NCBI RefSeq assembly: GCF_023822045.1
Contig: NZ_CP084712.1
Location: forward strand, 868,001-932,000
From: Sphingopyxis sp. USTB-05
Lineage (GTDB): Bacteria; Pseudomonadota; Alphaproteobacteria; Sphingomonadales; Sphingomonadaceae
Direction: 5' to 3'
Length of the DNA: 64,000 nucleotides
Below the pieces are notes generated by a model. That model was not told where the DNA came from and did no database searches. It was given only the letters and a program-made list of their open reading frames with translations. Both the position numbers and the translations under genes were made by a program. Positions within the stretch are counted from its first letter, which is position 1, and every line of letters begins with the position of its first letter. Positions 1-8,619 of the stretch are shown here, piece after piece.

Positions 1-1741
1 TTTCCTGCATGTTCATCTTCGGCAAATTGGGGTTGTAGGTGGCCGAATAGGGGATCAGATTGGTGGCTGGCGTTACCCCGTCGAGCGCATAGATGAATGT
101 GCTGCCGTTGCGGAACTGGACCTTGTCCATCGTGTAGCGGAGACCGACGGCGACGGTCAGTCTGTCGGTCGCCTTCCAGGTCAGGTCACCATAGATGGCC
201 TTGGATGGGCGGCGGACGTCGAAATTCTGTTCGCCCAGGATCGGGCCAAAGGGTCCGGCGCCTGCGGCCAGACATCCTTGATAATAGGCGCCGCCCGCCG
301 GAAAATTGCCCGTGTTGTTGATCGCGGCGTCGGTCTGGTACGCGACCAGCGTGCGGGCATCAAAAAAGCCGTTCGGGTTGACGACGACCGGGGCGCAGAA
401 GCCCGGCGACGTCGGGGTGAGCGTCGGGTCGAGCGCGAAGGCAGGCAAGGTGCGGATGGAGTCTGGGGTGCCGATAGCGGCATTATTGTAACCGCCCGGA
501 ACGCCGAGCCCCAGCAGCATCGGCCGGAGCGCCCCAAAGAAGTCTGGTTGATTCCGGGTCTTGATGGTGTCCCGACCATAATAGAGCCCCCCGACGAAAT
601 CGATGCTGTCGTCGGAATAGTTCAAGCGCAGATCTTGGTTGAAATTCTTGCTCGTGCTATTGAATCGGATCGAGCACACGTCCAGCGGCGAACCGTCGCA
701 ATCATTGGGGGAAATGCTGTATTTGCCGGTGTCATATCCGGTGATCGAGGTCAGCGTGAAATAGTCGTTGAGTTCCATCGCGATGTTGAGCGCGACACCT
801 CTGGATGAGGAGAGCGACTTGCCGCCCTGATCGGCGGATACCTCATTCTTCCCTAGCGCGCGGCCACCGTTCTGGGCCGGATTGAAGCGCGAATAGCCCA
901 CAATATCTTCGCCATTCGCGAACTGGCCGAGCGAATAGGCGTTGGCCGTCCACGGATCGTCCTTGGCGGCATAGGCCTTGAGGTTGATGTCGAGCGTGTC
1001 GCTGGGCTTCCAGCGCAGCGAAATGCGGCCCGCGATCGAATCGGTGGTAGCGACTTTTCGATCCTGCGCCGGATTATATTGCCAGCCACCGCCCTTCGCG
1101 ACGGTTCCGGCCACGCGCACACCCAACACGTCGGGGATAAGCGTCTTGTCGAAGCCGCCTTCGATCGTCTTGGTGTTATAATTGGCATAGCCGAGCGTGA
1201 AATAGCCTTCGTCGCCCGACAGTCCCGGCCTTTTGGTAAAGAAGCTGATCGCGCCGCCGGTCGTGTTGCGGCCGTAGAGCGTGCCCTGCGGTCCGCGCAG
1301 CACCTCGACGCGGTCGATGTCGTAGAGCTGCCCACCATGGCTGGCGCGGAAGCTCTGATAGACTTCGTCGACATAGACGCCGACCGGGGACGCCGTGGAC
1401 GCCGAAAACTCATTGGCGACCGAAATTCCGCGCAGCGAGAAGTTCGGCTGCGTCTTGCCATAGGGTGTCGAGATTTGCAGGCTCGGTACCGCGCCCATCA
1501 GGTCGGAGGTCTCGTTGATCCCGCGTGCCTCCAAAGCATCGCCGCCGATGGCCGAGACCGCGGCGGGAACGTCCTGAAGATTCTGCGCTCGTTTCTGTGC
1601 AGTTACGACGATTTCGGCGATCCCGCCGCTGTCAGAGGTTCCGCCGTCTGCGGGCGGCGCTTCCTGCGCCGACGCGGCAGCGGGCCATCCGATCAACATG
1701 GTGGTGGACAGGCAAGTCGCCAGAAAAGCCTTGTTGGTCAC
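1..1741 (-). CDS. TonB-dependent receptor, 3' part beyond the window
   Basis: This reading frame runs off the left edge; 580 codons are visible. It encodes an outer-membrane active transporter driven by TonB/ExbB/ExbD. Translation begins at a GTG at 1741 preceded by GGGAGAG at a good distance. The first 26 or so residues form a signal peptide ending in AASAQ. A TonB-box-like stretch (EIVVTAQKR) follows, then a plug domain with the typical LRGPQGTLYGRNTTGGA motif near residues 135-152, then beta-barrel repeats such as GLRYTMDKV at the visible end. The substrate cannot be read from the sequence. It is divergent from a MalT/LuxR-type regulator across a 179-base gap holding two inverted repeats, so control by that regulator is a reasonable inference. 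Confidence 0.93.
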   Translation of the reverse strand, partial: MTNKAFLATCLSTTMLIGWPAAASAQEAPPADGGTSDSGGIAEIVVTAQKRAQNLQDVPAAVSAIGGDALEARGINETSDLMGAVPSLQISTPYGKTQPNFSLRGISVANEFSASTASPVGVYVDEVYQSFRASHGGQLYDIDRVEVLRGPQGTLYGRNTTGGAISFFTKRPGLSGDEGYFTLGYANYNTKTIEGGFDKTLIPDVLGVRVAGTVAKGGGWQYNPAQDRKVATTDSIAGRISLRWKPSDTLDINLKAYAAKDDPWTANAYSLGQFANGEDIVGYSRFNPAQNGGRALGKNEVSADQGGKSLSSSRGVALNIAMELNDYFTLTSITGYDTGKYSISPNDCDGSPLDVCSIRFNSTSKNFNQDLRLNYSDDSIDFVGGLYYGRDTIKTRNQPDFFGALRPMLLGLGVPGGYNNAAIGTPDSIRTLPAFALDPTLTPTSPGFCAPVVVNPNGFFDARTLVAYQTDAAINNTGNFPAGGAYYQGCLAAGAGPFGPILGEQNFDVRRPSKAIYGDLTWKATDRLTVAVGLRYTMDKVQFRNGSTFIYALDGVTPATNLIPYSATYNPNLPKMNMQE

Positions 1742-1788
1742 GCTTTCTCTCCCGTCGTTCGACCCCGTTCTGTGCGGCGTCTTCGTCA

Positions 1789-1812
1789 ACGGACGCTATG
1801 GCGCGCGTCCGT
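1789..1812. promoter_or_regulatory. Inverted repeat in divergent promoter region
   Basis: ACGGACGC (1789-1796) and GCGTCCGT (1805-1812) are perfect 8-base arms with an 8-base spacer, between the divergent receptor and LuxR-type regulator genes. A regulator-binding site is the natural reading, but it is not proven. Confidence 0.4.
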
Positions 1813-1880
1813 TCGGCGACAGGCAAGGCGGCGGGGGGAGCGATGGGGGGGATGCGCAGCTCTGCTTGCCCCCGGAAGTT

Positions 1881-1896
1881 CAAGGCACTAGCCTTG
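1881..1896. promoter_or_regulatory. Second inverted repeat, 25 bases before the regulator start
   Basis: CAAGGC and GCCTTG flank ACTA. The palindrome lies just ahead of the GGAGGA ribosome-binding site of the gene starting at 1921, a position suited to autorepression or to a leader hairpin. Confidence 0.35.
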
Positions 1897-1920
1897 GCGC
1901 AACAATTCGGAGGACAGCGA

Positions 1921-4554
1921 ATGACCGTCCAGCCGGGATCGAGGACAGAGCCCACAGCCCTTTTGCGCGCGGTGCCGAGCGACGGCATCATGCCGCCGCC
2001 CGGCCGCCAGTTCGTGCCGCCGCGCTTTCCGGCCGACCTGGCCGGCCTCGACGGGCAGCGACGCTGGCTCGATCGACTGGCGGAGCATGAGGCCTGCGCG
2101 GTGCAGGCCCCTGCGGGCTATGGCAAGAGCGCCTGGTCTGCGGCGCTTTTCGCCGAGGCGCAGGCCGCTGGCTGGCGTACGGCCTGGTTGACGATCGATG
2201 CCGACGGCCATGCGGATGCCGCGGGGCTGCTGTGCGGGGCTTTTGCCTATGCGCACGATGAAACGGCGACCGCCATGGAAATTGCCGACGCTCTCGCCAT
2301 GCGGATCGACGCGAGCGACCGGCCGTTTCTGCTTGTCCTCGACAATGCCGATCGGCTCATAGACGCACGCGCGCATGCTATCGTCGAATGCTTGATGCGA
2401 CATCCACCTGCGCATTTGCGGCTGCTTCTGGCGAGCCGGGCACAGCACGGCATCGCGCTGGGCGATGCCCCGGCGCGGGGCGTGGTCCTCGCTATAGGTC
2501 GCGCCGAGCTCGGCCTGTGCGACGCCCATGTACAAGGCTTTCTCGACCGGGCGGGCGTGCCGTTCGATGCGCGCGAGGTCGCGGCGCTCAATCGCTTCAT
2601 CGAGGGCTGGCCCGCCGCGCTGCGGTTGCTGGCCCGGCAGCCCGACCGGCTCGCGGCCATGGTTCGGGAAAGGCAGTGGGACGCGCTCGCGCGCTGTCTG
2701 ATGCCGCTCGTCGATCCGCCGGTCGACGCATTGCCCGCGTCAGCGGCGCAATTGCTGCGACGTTGTGCCGTGGCGCCCCGCCTTGATGCCGATCTGTGCC
2801 GCTTGCTGGGTGGCGACGGCGCGGTGACATTGAGCGAGCTGAGTAGCCGAGGCGTATTTCTGGAGCCCTTGGAGGACGGAGGCTATCGCCTGCATTCGGC
2901 GGCGCGCGCCGCGATGGCGCAGCGTTTCGGAACCGACGAAGTGGCGCAGTTGTGCCGTGTCGCCGGACGCCATTACGCGAGCCGCGGGATGATCGGCGAA
3001 GCGATCGATCAGATGTTCGCCTGCTCCGATCTGGCCCAAGCTGCGGCGCTCGTTGCCGATGCCGCTATGCCGATGATCGAACGGGGCGATATCGGCCGGG
3101 TTCGTGACTGGATCGATCGTTTGCCGCCCGAGATGATTGCGGGATCGTCGGGGCTGGCGCGCGCTGCAAGCTGGCTGGCGGTGCTGCAGGCCGGCGATCT
3201 TACGAAGCAGGACGCTATGGACGCCGCAGAGGCGCGGGTGCTCCACCTGCTGCACCGCGCGCATGGCGGAGATAGGCCCGACGAGGTGATCGAGGCCTGC
3301 GACCGAATTCTGGCAGACCCCACCGGCTTGCCTGATTTTGCCGTGAACATCGTCCGTGCAACGCTTGCGCTCGGCGCGTTGCGGCGCGGCTTGTTCGGAC
3401 TGGTCCACGATGCCGTGCGGCCGCTGATGCTGCACGGCGCTGGACGGACACTTGACCTGCCCGGAGCTCTCGCTGCAGTTGCGAAAGCGGGTGTTTCGCG
3501 CGCTCAGGGGCAGCTTGGCGAGGCCGAACGATTGCTACGCGAAGCAAGAGCGCGGCTGCACGATATCGGGCTGGCGTCGGCGCTGATCGACGCAGCGCTT
3601 GCACGCTCCTGCTACGAGCGTGACGCCTTCGAGGCTGCGGCGGACCTGGCCGCCGGCGCGTTGCCGCACCTTGAACGAAGCGCTTTTCAGGACGCGCTTG
3701 TCCATGCTTTTCTCGTCGCCATTCGCGTGGCGGCGGGAGCGGGGCGGGGCGATACCGCCGCCTCGCTGATCGACCGCGCCGAACTGATCGCATTCGCGCG
3801 CGACTGGGCACCGCTCAAGGCGCTGTGTATTGTTGAGCGAGCGCGGCTTCGTCTGCCGCAAACGATCGATGCCGAAGCGGTCGTTGCGATCGGCGACGAG
3901 GAAGGGGCGGCGCTCGACCCGCTCTCGGCGTCGGCGCGCGCCTTTGCAATCCTCTCCGAGATGCGCGCTTATGAAGCGATTGCGAGCGGCGACCGTCCGC
4001 GGTTGACCTCGGTCGCGGAGCGACTGCTACGGCTCGCGTCGAACGGCGACGATGCCGAACTGCGCGCCACCGCGACGCTGTTCAACATCCTACCGCAACT
4101 GAGTGGCCGCTGCGACAAGATGGTCGAACTCGAAACCGTGCGCTTCCTCAATCACGCCGCAAGCTCCGGATTCCGGCGGACGATCGTCGATGTGCTCGAC
4201 GTCACCGGTGTCCGCGCCGTGCAGAATTTCTGCAGCGAAGCTTACATGTCCGACTGCTTTCTCGGGTTACTGAAACTGGCCGAACCGTCGCGCCGCAATC
4301 CCGCGCTCGAAGGCGGATACAGCGCCGCCCCGGGCGAGGCCTTCTCTTTCCTTACCGAGCGTGAGATCGAGATTCTGAGCGCGCTCAATGCGGGCGAATC
4401 CAACAAGGAGATCGCGCGGACGTTGCACCTCGCGCCCGAAACCGTGAAGTGGCATCTCAAGAACATCATGCGCAAACTGCGGGCGGGCAGCCGGGAAGAA
4501 GCGGTGGCGAATGCGGCGACGCTGGGACTGAAACTGATCGAGCACCAAAGCTGA
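1921..4554 (+). CDS. MalT-like ATP-binding LuxR-family transcriptional regulator
   Basis: The protein has 877 residues, typical of the large LuxR/MalT (LAL, STAND-class) activators. A Walker A motif (APAGYGKS) lies at residues 63-70 and a Walker B-like LLVLDNAD near 136-143. A long alpha-helical, TPR-like middle follows. A LuxR/GerE helix-turn-helix occupies about 810-877, with the family motifs LTEREIEIL, NKEIA and VKWHLKNI. The frame is open further upstream, but ATG 1921 is chosen because GGAGGA sits 7 bases before it. Such proteins bind ATP and an inducer and activate nearby transport or catabolic genes. The divergent TonB-dependent receptor is the obvious candidate target. Confidence 0.92.
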   Translation: MTVQPGSRTEPTALLRAVPSDGIMPPPGRQFVPPRFPADLAGLDGQRRWLDRLAEHEACAVQAPAGYGKSAWSAALFAEAQAAGWRTAWLTIDADGHADAAGLLCGAFAYAHDETATAMEIADALAMRIDASDRPFLLVLDNADRLIDARAHAIVECLMRHPPAHLRLLLASRAQHGIALGDAPARGVVLAIGRAELGLCDAHVQGFLDRAGVPFDAREVAALNRFIEGWPAALRLLARQPDRLAAMVRERQWDALARCLMPLVDPPVDALPASAAQLLRRCAVAPRLDADLCRLLGGDGAVTLSELSSRGVFLEPLEDGGYRLHSAARAAMAQRFGTDEVAQLCRVAGRHYASRGMIGEAIDQMFACSDLAQAAALVADAAMPMIERGDIGRVRDWIDRLPPEMIAGSSGLARAASWLAVLQAGDLTKQDAMDAAEARVLHLLHRAHGGDRPDEVIEACDRILADPTGLPDFAVNIVRATLALGALRRGLFGLVHDAVRPLMLHGAGRTLDLPGALAAVAKAGVSRAQGQLGEAERLLREARARLHDIGLASALIDAALARSCYERDAFEAAADLAAGALPHLERSAFQDALVHAFLVAIRVAAGAGRGDTAASLIDRAELIAFARDWAPLKALCIVERARLRLPQTIDAEAVVAIGDEEGAALDPLSASARAFAILSEMRAYEAIASGDRPRLTSVAERLLRLASNGDDAELRATATLFNILPQLSGRCDKMVELETVRFLNHAASSGFRRTIVDVLDVTGVRAVQNFCSEAYMSDCFLGLLKLAEPSRRNPALEGGYSAAPGEAFSFLTEREIEILSALNAGESNKEIARTLHLAPETVKWHLKNIMRKLRAGSREEAVANAATLGLKLIEHQS

Positions 4555-4656
4555 CGTTTTGGCGCTTTCATACAATCGAGAATCGAGACGTCCCGCTAAT
4601 CGCGGCGTGCGACCCAGGAGAGCTCTTCCTCGCAAGAGGACAGAAATCTTCATCTG

Positions 4657-4692
4657 GCGCCCGCCGGTTCTTCTGGCGGGCGCTTTTTTTTT
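4657..4692 (+). terminator. Rho-independent terminator
   Basis: GCGCCCGCC pairs with GGCGGGCGC around a short loop and is followed by nine T residues. It lies about 100 bases after the LuxR-type regulator stop. The intervening segment (4555-4656) has no gene; it is either a 3' UTR or room for a small RNA. Confidence 0.85.
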
Positions 4693-4837
4693 GAAGAAGA
4701 TGAGGGCTAGCGAACGGGCGTTCGATCGATCCCCGCAACAATTCCCGCAGGTCGCTCTGTTCCCTGATCGCCGCAAATCGCCGCCTCAAGCCTGCAAATC
4801 AGGGGGATGTCGCTCGGGCGAGAAGCCCGCTTGTGTG

Positions 4838-5488
4838 TCAGCTGCTGGCTGACATCGACGAGTTCGCGCGATAACCCTCAACGGCGAGCAATAGGCCTTC
4901 GATTTCGGCCGCAACGATCTTGATGCGCAGATCGTCCTGACCGTCCGGCCGGCCCTTGAACTTGAGGTCCCAGCTTTCGCCGCGATCCGTGATGGCCTTG
5001 AGAAGGTCTTCGTCGACCGAGAACACTAGCTTCATCGTAAGTGCGCAGTCGCCGGTGAAGTCGCTGTTGGGGCACATGGTGTCGTCGCTGCGGAGGGCAC
5101 GGTCGAGCGGGCGTGCGACGAGACGGCCGTCGCGATCCTCGAAATGGACCACATCATATTGCCTTTGCGAACCCCGATAGCGCAGCGATTGATGAACTTC
5201 GAACCGGATATCGCCAGTTCGTTTGTCGATGTGAGCTTCGACGTGGCCGTCGGCCCAGGTCGAGCCGTTGACGCGGCGTTCCTTACGGAAGCTGTCGCGG
5301 GTGGATATGATGGTCGAGAATTCGAGGTCGTCGTCATCGACCGTCGTGGTAGAGCGGAAGCCTTCGGCGTCCATTTTGGCGAGTTGGCTCGGCACCGGGG
5401 CGGCGTTTGCAGCAGCGGAGGGAGCCAGCAGCATCGCGGCGACACCGGAACAAAAACGCGAAAGGCGCACCAATATACTCCTCGACAT
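4838..5488 (-). CDS. Secreted protein of unknown function
   Basis: I do not recognise this 216-residue protein. ATG 5488 is chosen because it starts a clear signal peptide (basic MSRSILVRLSR, then a hydrophobic run ending near AAANA); the frame continues upstream without signal-like features. The mature part is hydrophilic and rich in charged residues, with two cysteines in the segment TMCPNSDFTGDCALTM that could form a disulfide. It is divergent from an OmpR-type response regulator, and the shared upstream region holds paired repeats, so it may be a target of that two-component system. A periplasmic location is inferred from the signal peptide. Confidence 0.7.
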   Translation of the reverse strand: MSRSILVRLSRFCSGVAAMLLAPSAAANAAPVPSQLAKMDAEGFRSTTTVDDDDLEFSTIISTRDSFRKERRVNGSTWADGHVEAHIDKRTGDIRFEVHQSLRYRGSQRQYDVVHFEDRDGRLVARPLDRALRSDDTMCPNSDFTGDCALTMKLVFSVDEDLLKAITDRGESWDLKFKGRPDGQDDLRIKIVAAEIEGLLLAVEGYRANSSMSASS

Positions 5489-5576
5489 CAGCCGGCCCGG
5501 TACGGAACGACGGTCGCGGTTCCGGGCGGATGCGCGTTTAGCTAGTGCTCCTACCATGCAGCCGCTTGTCGCAAAT

Positions 5577-5641
5577 GTTACGAAATATTTCTGGCAAGAG
5601 CGCGGGCGCTTGGCATCAGCGTTCGTAACGATTTGTTTCTG
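5577..5641. promoter_or_regulatory. Paired repeats upstream of two-component operon
   Basis: GTTACGAAATATTTCTG (5577-5593) and GTAACGATTTGTTTCTG (5625-5641) match at 13 of 17 positions as direct repeats 48 bases apart. Within them GTTACGAA (5577-5584) and TTCGTAAC (5622-5629) are perfect inverted arms. This is a candidate binding region for the adjacent OmpR-family regulator, or for a repressor. Confidence 0.45.
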
Positions 5642-5720
5642 TGACGATGAGGCGTTGCCATTCTGGGACAAGCTGCGGGGGCGACATTGACGTTGACGCA
5701 TCGCCCCCTACGTGGCGCGC

Positions 5721-6479
5721 ATGCTTTCTTGCTCTCCCTCGCTCACTCCTTCCTTTCTTCCTCAATCCTCCACGACCGCTCCGACCGTCCTCCTGGTGGA
5801 AGACGATCCGCCGCTCAGGACTTTGACCGCCCGCGCGCTTCAGGAAAATGGCTATGTCGTTCGGCCCGCCGCAACGGCCGCCGAGATGTGGGCGACGTTC
5901 GAGGCTGGTCCGATCGACCTCATCCTGCTGGACATCATGCTGCCTGGCACGAGCGGCATCGACCTTTGCAAAATGATCCGGCAGCGGAGCAGCGTTCCGA
6001 TCATCTTCATCAGCGCCCGGGCGAGCGAAACCGACCGCGTCGTCGGCCTTGAACTCGGCGCGGACGACTATCTGGCCAAGCCCTTTGGAACGCGCGAACT
6101 CATCGCCCGCATCCGCGCCGTGCTCCGCCGGGGAGTGACCGAAGAGCGCCGTGCCGTGCCGTCCAACCGGGCCGAGTTCGACGGTTTGACGGTCGATTTC
6201 GCCCGCCGTCAGCTTTTTTCGCGCGATGGCGCGATGATTCCTCTTACCGGCGCGGAGTTTGACCTGCTCGCGAGCTTTCTCAGTCACCCGCTGCGCGTGA
6301 TCGCGCGTGAGCGATTGATCGAATTGTCACGCGCCCGCATCGGCGACTCCTCTGACCGCAGTATCGACGTGCTCGTCAGTCGTCTGCGCCGCAAACTGAC
6401 CGATGATGAGAGGCCGGCGCCGTTCATCACCGTGCGCGGCGTAGGCTATATGCTGAATGCCAGCGTCAACCGGATCTGA
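5721..6479 (+). CDS. OmpR-family response regulator
   Basis: A 252-residue protein with an N-terminal receiver domain (VLLVEDDPP; phosphoacceptor Asp at about 71 in LILLDIMLPG; conserved Lys at about 120 in YLAKPFG). The C-terminal winged helix ends with the family signature SRLRRKL and FITVRGVGYML. There is no convincing ribosome-binding site. ATG 5721 is used; GTG 5712 in the same frame is an alternative, and the first 20 residues are outside the receiver fold. Its stop overlaps the start of the histidine kinase gene (TGATG), so the two are translationally coupled. It resembles OmpR/PetR-type regulators, but the stimulus is unknown. Confidence 0.93.
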   Translation: MLSCSPSLTPSFLPQSSTTAPTVLLVEDDPPLRTLTARALQENGYVVRPAATAAEMWATFEAGPIDLILLDIMLPGTSGIDLCKMIRQRSSVPIIFISARASETDRVVGLELGADDYLAKPFGTRELIARIRAVLRRGVTEERRAVPSNRAEFDGLTVDFARRQLFSRDGAMIPLTGAEFDLLASFLSHPLRVIARERLIELSRARIGDSSDRSIDVLVSRLRRKLTDDERPAPFITVRGVGYMLNASVNRI

Positions 6480-7816
6480 TGGTCGCGCGCCCATCGCCAG
6501 GACTGATCGGTCGCATCGTCGGAATCATCCTGCTGACGGTGATGCTGGAGTTTGTCGTCAGCACCCTGCTGTATGAACGAGCCGGCGAGTTTTCGATCAA
6601 GGAGGATGAGGCGCGGCGGCTGGCCGAGCATCTGGTGATCGTGCAGCGCCTTGTCGACGAGCGCCCACCGACCGAGCGTCCGGCGATTGCGAGTTACCTT
6701 TCAACCGATCGTTATAAGGTCGAGTGGCAACGATCGGCACCCGATCGCCACATGCTTTCCGCCGAGTTACGGCAGATGCGTGACCAAGTGGTGGAATGGG
6801 AGCCGGCACTAGCGAGTGCGGGTTTGCAATTGCAACTGGCCTCGCCCGTCAGCAACGACAAGGTGGCCGGCCAGATCATTCTGGCGGATGGCAGCTGGGT
6901 TCATTTCAAGATGTACGGGCTCGAGACCGGCTGGGGCTTGAAGTTCAACCGCATCATGCTGGCGCTGATACCCGCCATCGCATTTGCCATTTTAGGCGGT
7001 TTGCTCGTTCGGCAAACGCTGCGCCCGCTTAGGACGCTGGGTCACGCGATAGAGAGTATGGGGCAGGGCGAGCGTATCGTCGTGCGCGAGGAAGGGACGA
7101 ACGAGGTTCGTCACTTGATCCGAGCCTTTAACCAGATGCAGGATCAGATCAGCCGTATGATCGCGGATCGCACACAGGCGCTCGCGGCCGTCGGACATGA
7201 TTTGCGTACGCCGCTCGCGCGGCTCCAACTTCGTATCGACGGATCGGAGGACACCGATCTGCGCCTCTCTTCCGAGCGCGATATTGCGGAAATGGAGGGG
7301 ATGATTGCTTCGGTCCTCGCCTATCTTGGCGGTGACGAGGATTCGGACGCGTCGATGCGGGTCGATCTGGGCGTTCTCGTTGCGACGCTGGTGGACGACA
7401 TGACCGATCATGGTCACCGGATAAGCTATCAGGGACCGGATCACCTTATAGCGATGGTCCGACCCAATGGGTTCAAGCGGGCGATCACCAACCTGATCGA
7501 GAATGCCATTCATTATGGCGAAGATGTTCGGGTGGGCCTGGCGAGCGAGCCGGACAGGATCGTTCTTCACGTCGAAGACAACGGTCCCGGCATCCCCGAG
7601 GAATCGCTTTTGGACGTGCTGGAACCTTTTGTCCGGCTCGACGCTGCGCGCAGCCGCAATACCAAGGGGCTTGGTCTGGGCCTCGCGATTGTTTCGCGGA
7701 TGGTGGAGCGCGAGGCCGGCACGCTCACCCTGACCAATCGGGCCGAAGGCGGCCTGCGTGCCGAGATTGCCTTGCCTCATCCCAGATCAGCCAAGCCTGC
7801 GCCCCGCCAGCAATAA
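6479..7816 (+). CDS. Membrane sensor histidine kinase (EnvZ-like)
   Basis: A 445-residue sensor with a transmembrane segment near residues 10-32, a periplasmic sensing region of about 125 residues and a second membrane segment near 158-177. A HAMP linker follows, then the H-box with His at about 240 (VGHDLRTPLAR). The ATPase domain shows the N-box (NLIENAIHYG), G1 (EDNGPGIP) and G2 (GLGLGLAI) motifs. It should phosphorylate the response regulator encoded just upstream. Carbonic anhydrase and SulP genes follow on the same strand about 100 bases later, so a link to CO2, bicarbonate or pH sensing is possible but only suggested by position. Confidence 0.93.
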   Translation: MVARPSPGLIGRIVGIILLTVMLEFVVSTLLYERAGEFSIKEDEARRLAEHLVIVQRLVDERPPTERPAIASYLSTDRYKVEWQRSAPDRHMLSAELRQMRDQVVEWEPALASAGLQLQLASPVSNDKVAGQIILADGSWVHFKMYGLETGWGLKFNRIMLALIPAIAFAILGGLLVRQTLRPLRTLGHAIESMGQGERIVVREEGTNEVRHLIRAFNQMQDQISRMIADRTQALAAVGHDLRTPLARLQLRIDGSEDTDLRLSSERDIAEMEGMIASVLAYLGGDEDSDASMRVDLGVLVATLVDDMTDHGHRISYQGPDHLIAMVRPNGFKRAITNLIENAIHYGEDVRVGLASEPDRIVLHVEDNGPGIPEESLLDVLEPFVRLDAARSRNTKGLGLGLAIVSRMVEREAGTLTLTNRAEGGLRAEIALPHPRSAKPAPRQQ

Positions 7817-7918
7817 TTCCTTACATTGATGCTGCGCCGCAGCAATCGACGCCGCTTATCTGCCTTCGTCCAACGGTCGGGACCTTGTCCCGCCGCCCCC
7901 CAGCGAAGGAGTATCGGA

Positions 7919-8614
7919 ATGAACGAGCTGATCGGACGCGTCTTCCATTTTGAAAAGCAGGTTTTCCCCAGCAATCTCGATCTGTACGCAAAACTCGCCA
8001 CCGACGGGCAGAGCCCGAAGGCCTTGATGATTTCCTGTGCCGATTCCCGCGTCGTGCCGGAACATATCATTCAGGCGCAGCCCGGCGATCTGTTCGTGTG
8101 CCGTAATGCCGGCAATATCGTGCCGCCCTTCGCGACCGCAAATGGCGGCGTTTCGTCGACGGTGGAATATGCCGTGCTCGCGCTCGGCGTACGCGACATC
8201 ATCGTTTGCGGCCATTCGGATTGCGGCGCCATGAAAGCGCTGGTGCATCCCGAAAGCCTGGACACCATGCCCAATGTCGCTGCCTGGTTGCGTCACTCGC
8301 ATGCCGCCCAGCGCGTCGCGGCGGAAGGGTATCCGGAGGCTGAAGACCATCAGCGCGTCCGGATCGTCGCGATGGAGAATATCGTGGCCCAGATCGCGCA
8401 TCTGCGCACCCACCCGTCGGTGGCGTTGGGCATCGCGCGCGGCGAGATCTCGCTGCATGGCTGGTTCGTCGATATCCATGCCGGTGCGGTACTTGGGCTG
8501 GACGGCGAAACGGGCCGCTTCGTGCCGATGCGCGACGATCGCCCCCTGCCGGTAGCGCTCGCCGCCGGACCGCGCCGCGCCGCCGACACGCTGCCGCTGG
8601 TTGCTGCGGAGTGA
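7919..8614 (+). CDS. Beta-class carbonic anhydrase
   Basis: A cytoplasmic zinc enzyme interconverting CO2 and bicarbonate. The 231-residue protein shows all beta-class metal-site elements: Cys40 in CADSR (the Asp-Arg dyad is Asp42 and Arg44), then His99 and Cys102 in GHSDCGAM. The start at 7919 is supported by AAGGAG about 8 bases upstream; the open frame before it has no supporting features. The gene is followed with almost no gap by a SulP anion transporter, a pairing known in bacteria and generally read as bicarbonate uptake plus hydration control. Confidence 0.95.
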   Translation: MNELIGRVFHFEKQVFPSNLDLYAKLATDGQSPKALMISCADSRVVPEHIIQAQPGDLFVCRNAGNIVPPFATANGGVSSTVEYAVLALGVRDIIVCGHSDCGAMKALVHPESLDTMPNVAAWLRHSHAAQRVAAEGYPEAEDHQRVRIVAMENIVAQIAHLRTHPSVALGIARGEISLHGWFVDIHAGAVLGLDGETGRFVPMRDDRPLPVALAAGPRRAADTLPLVAAE

Positions 8615-8619
8615 ACCCG

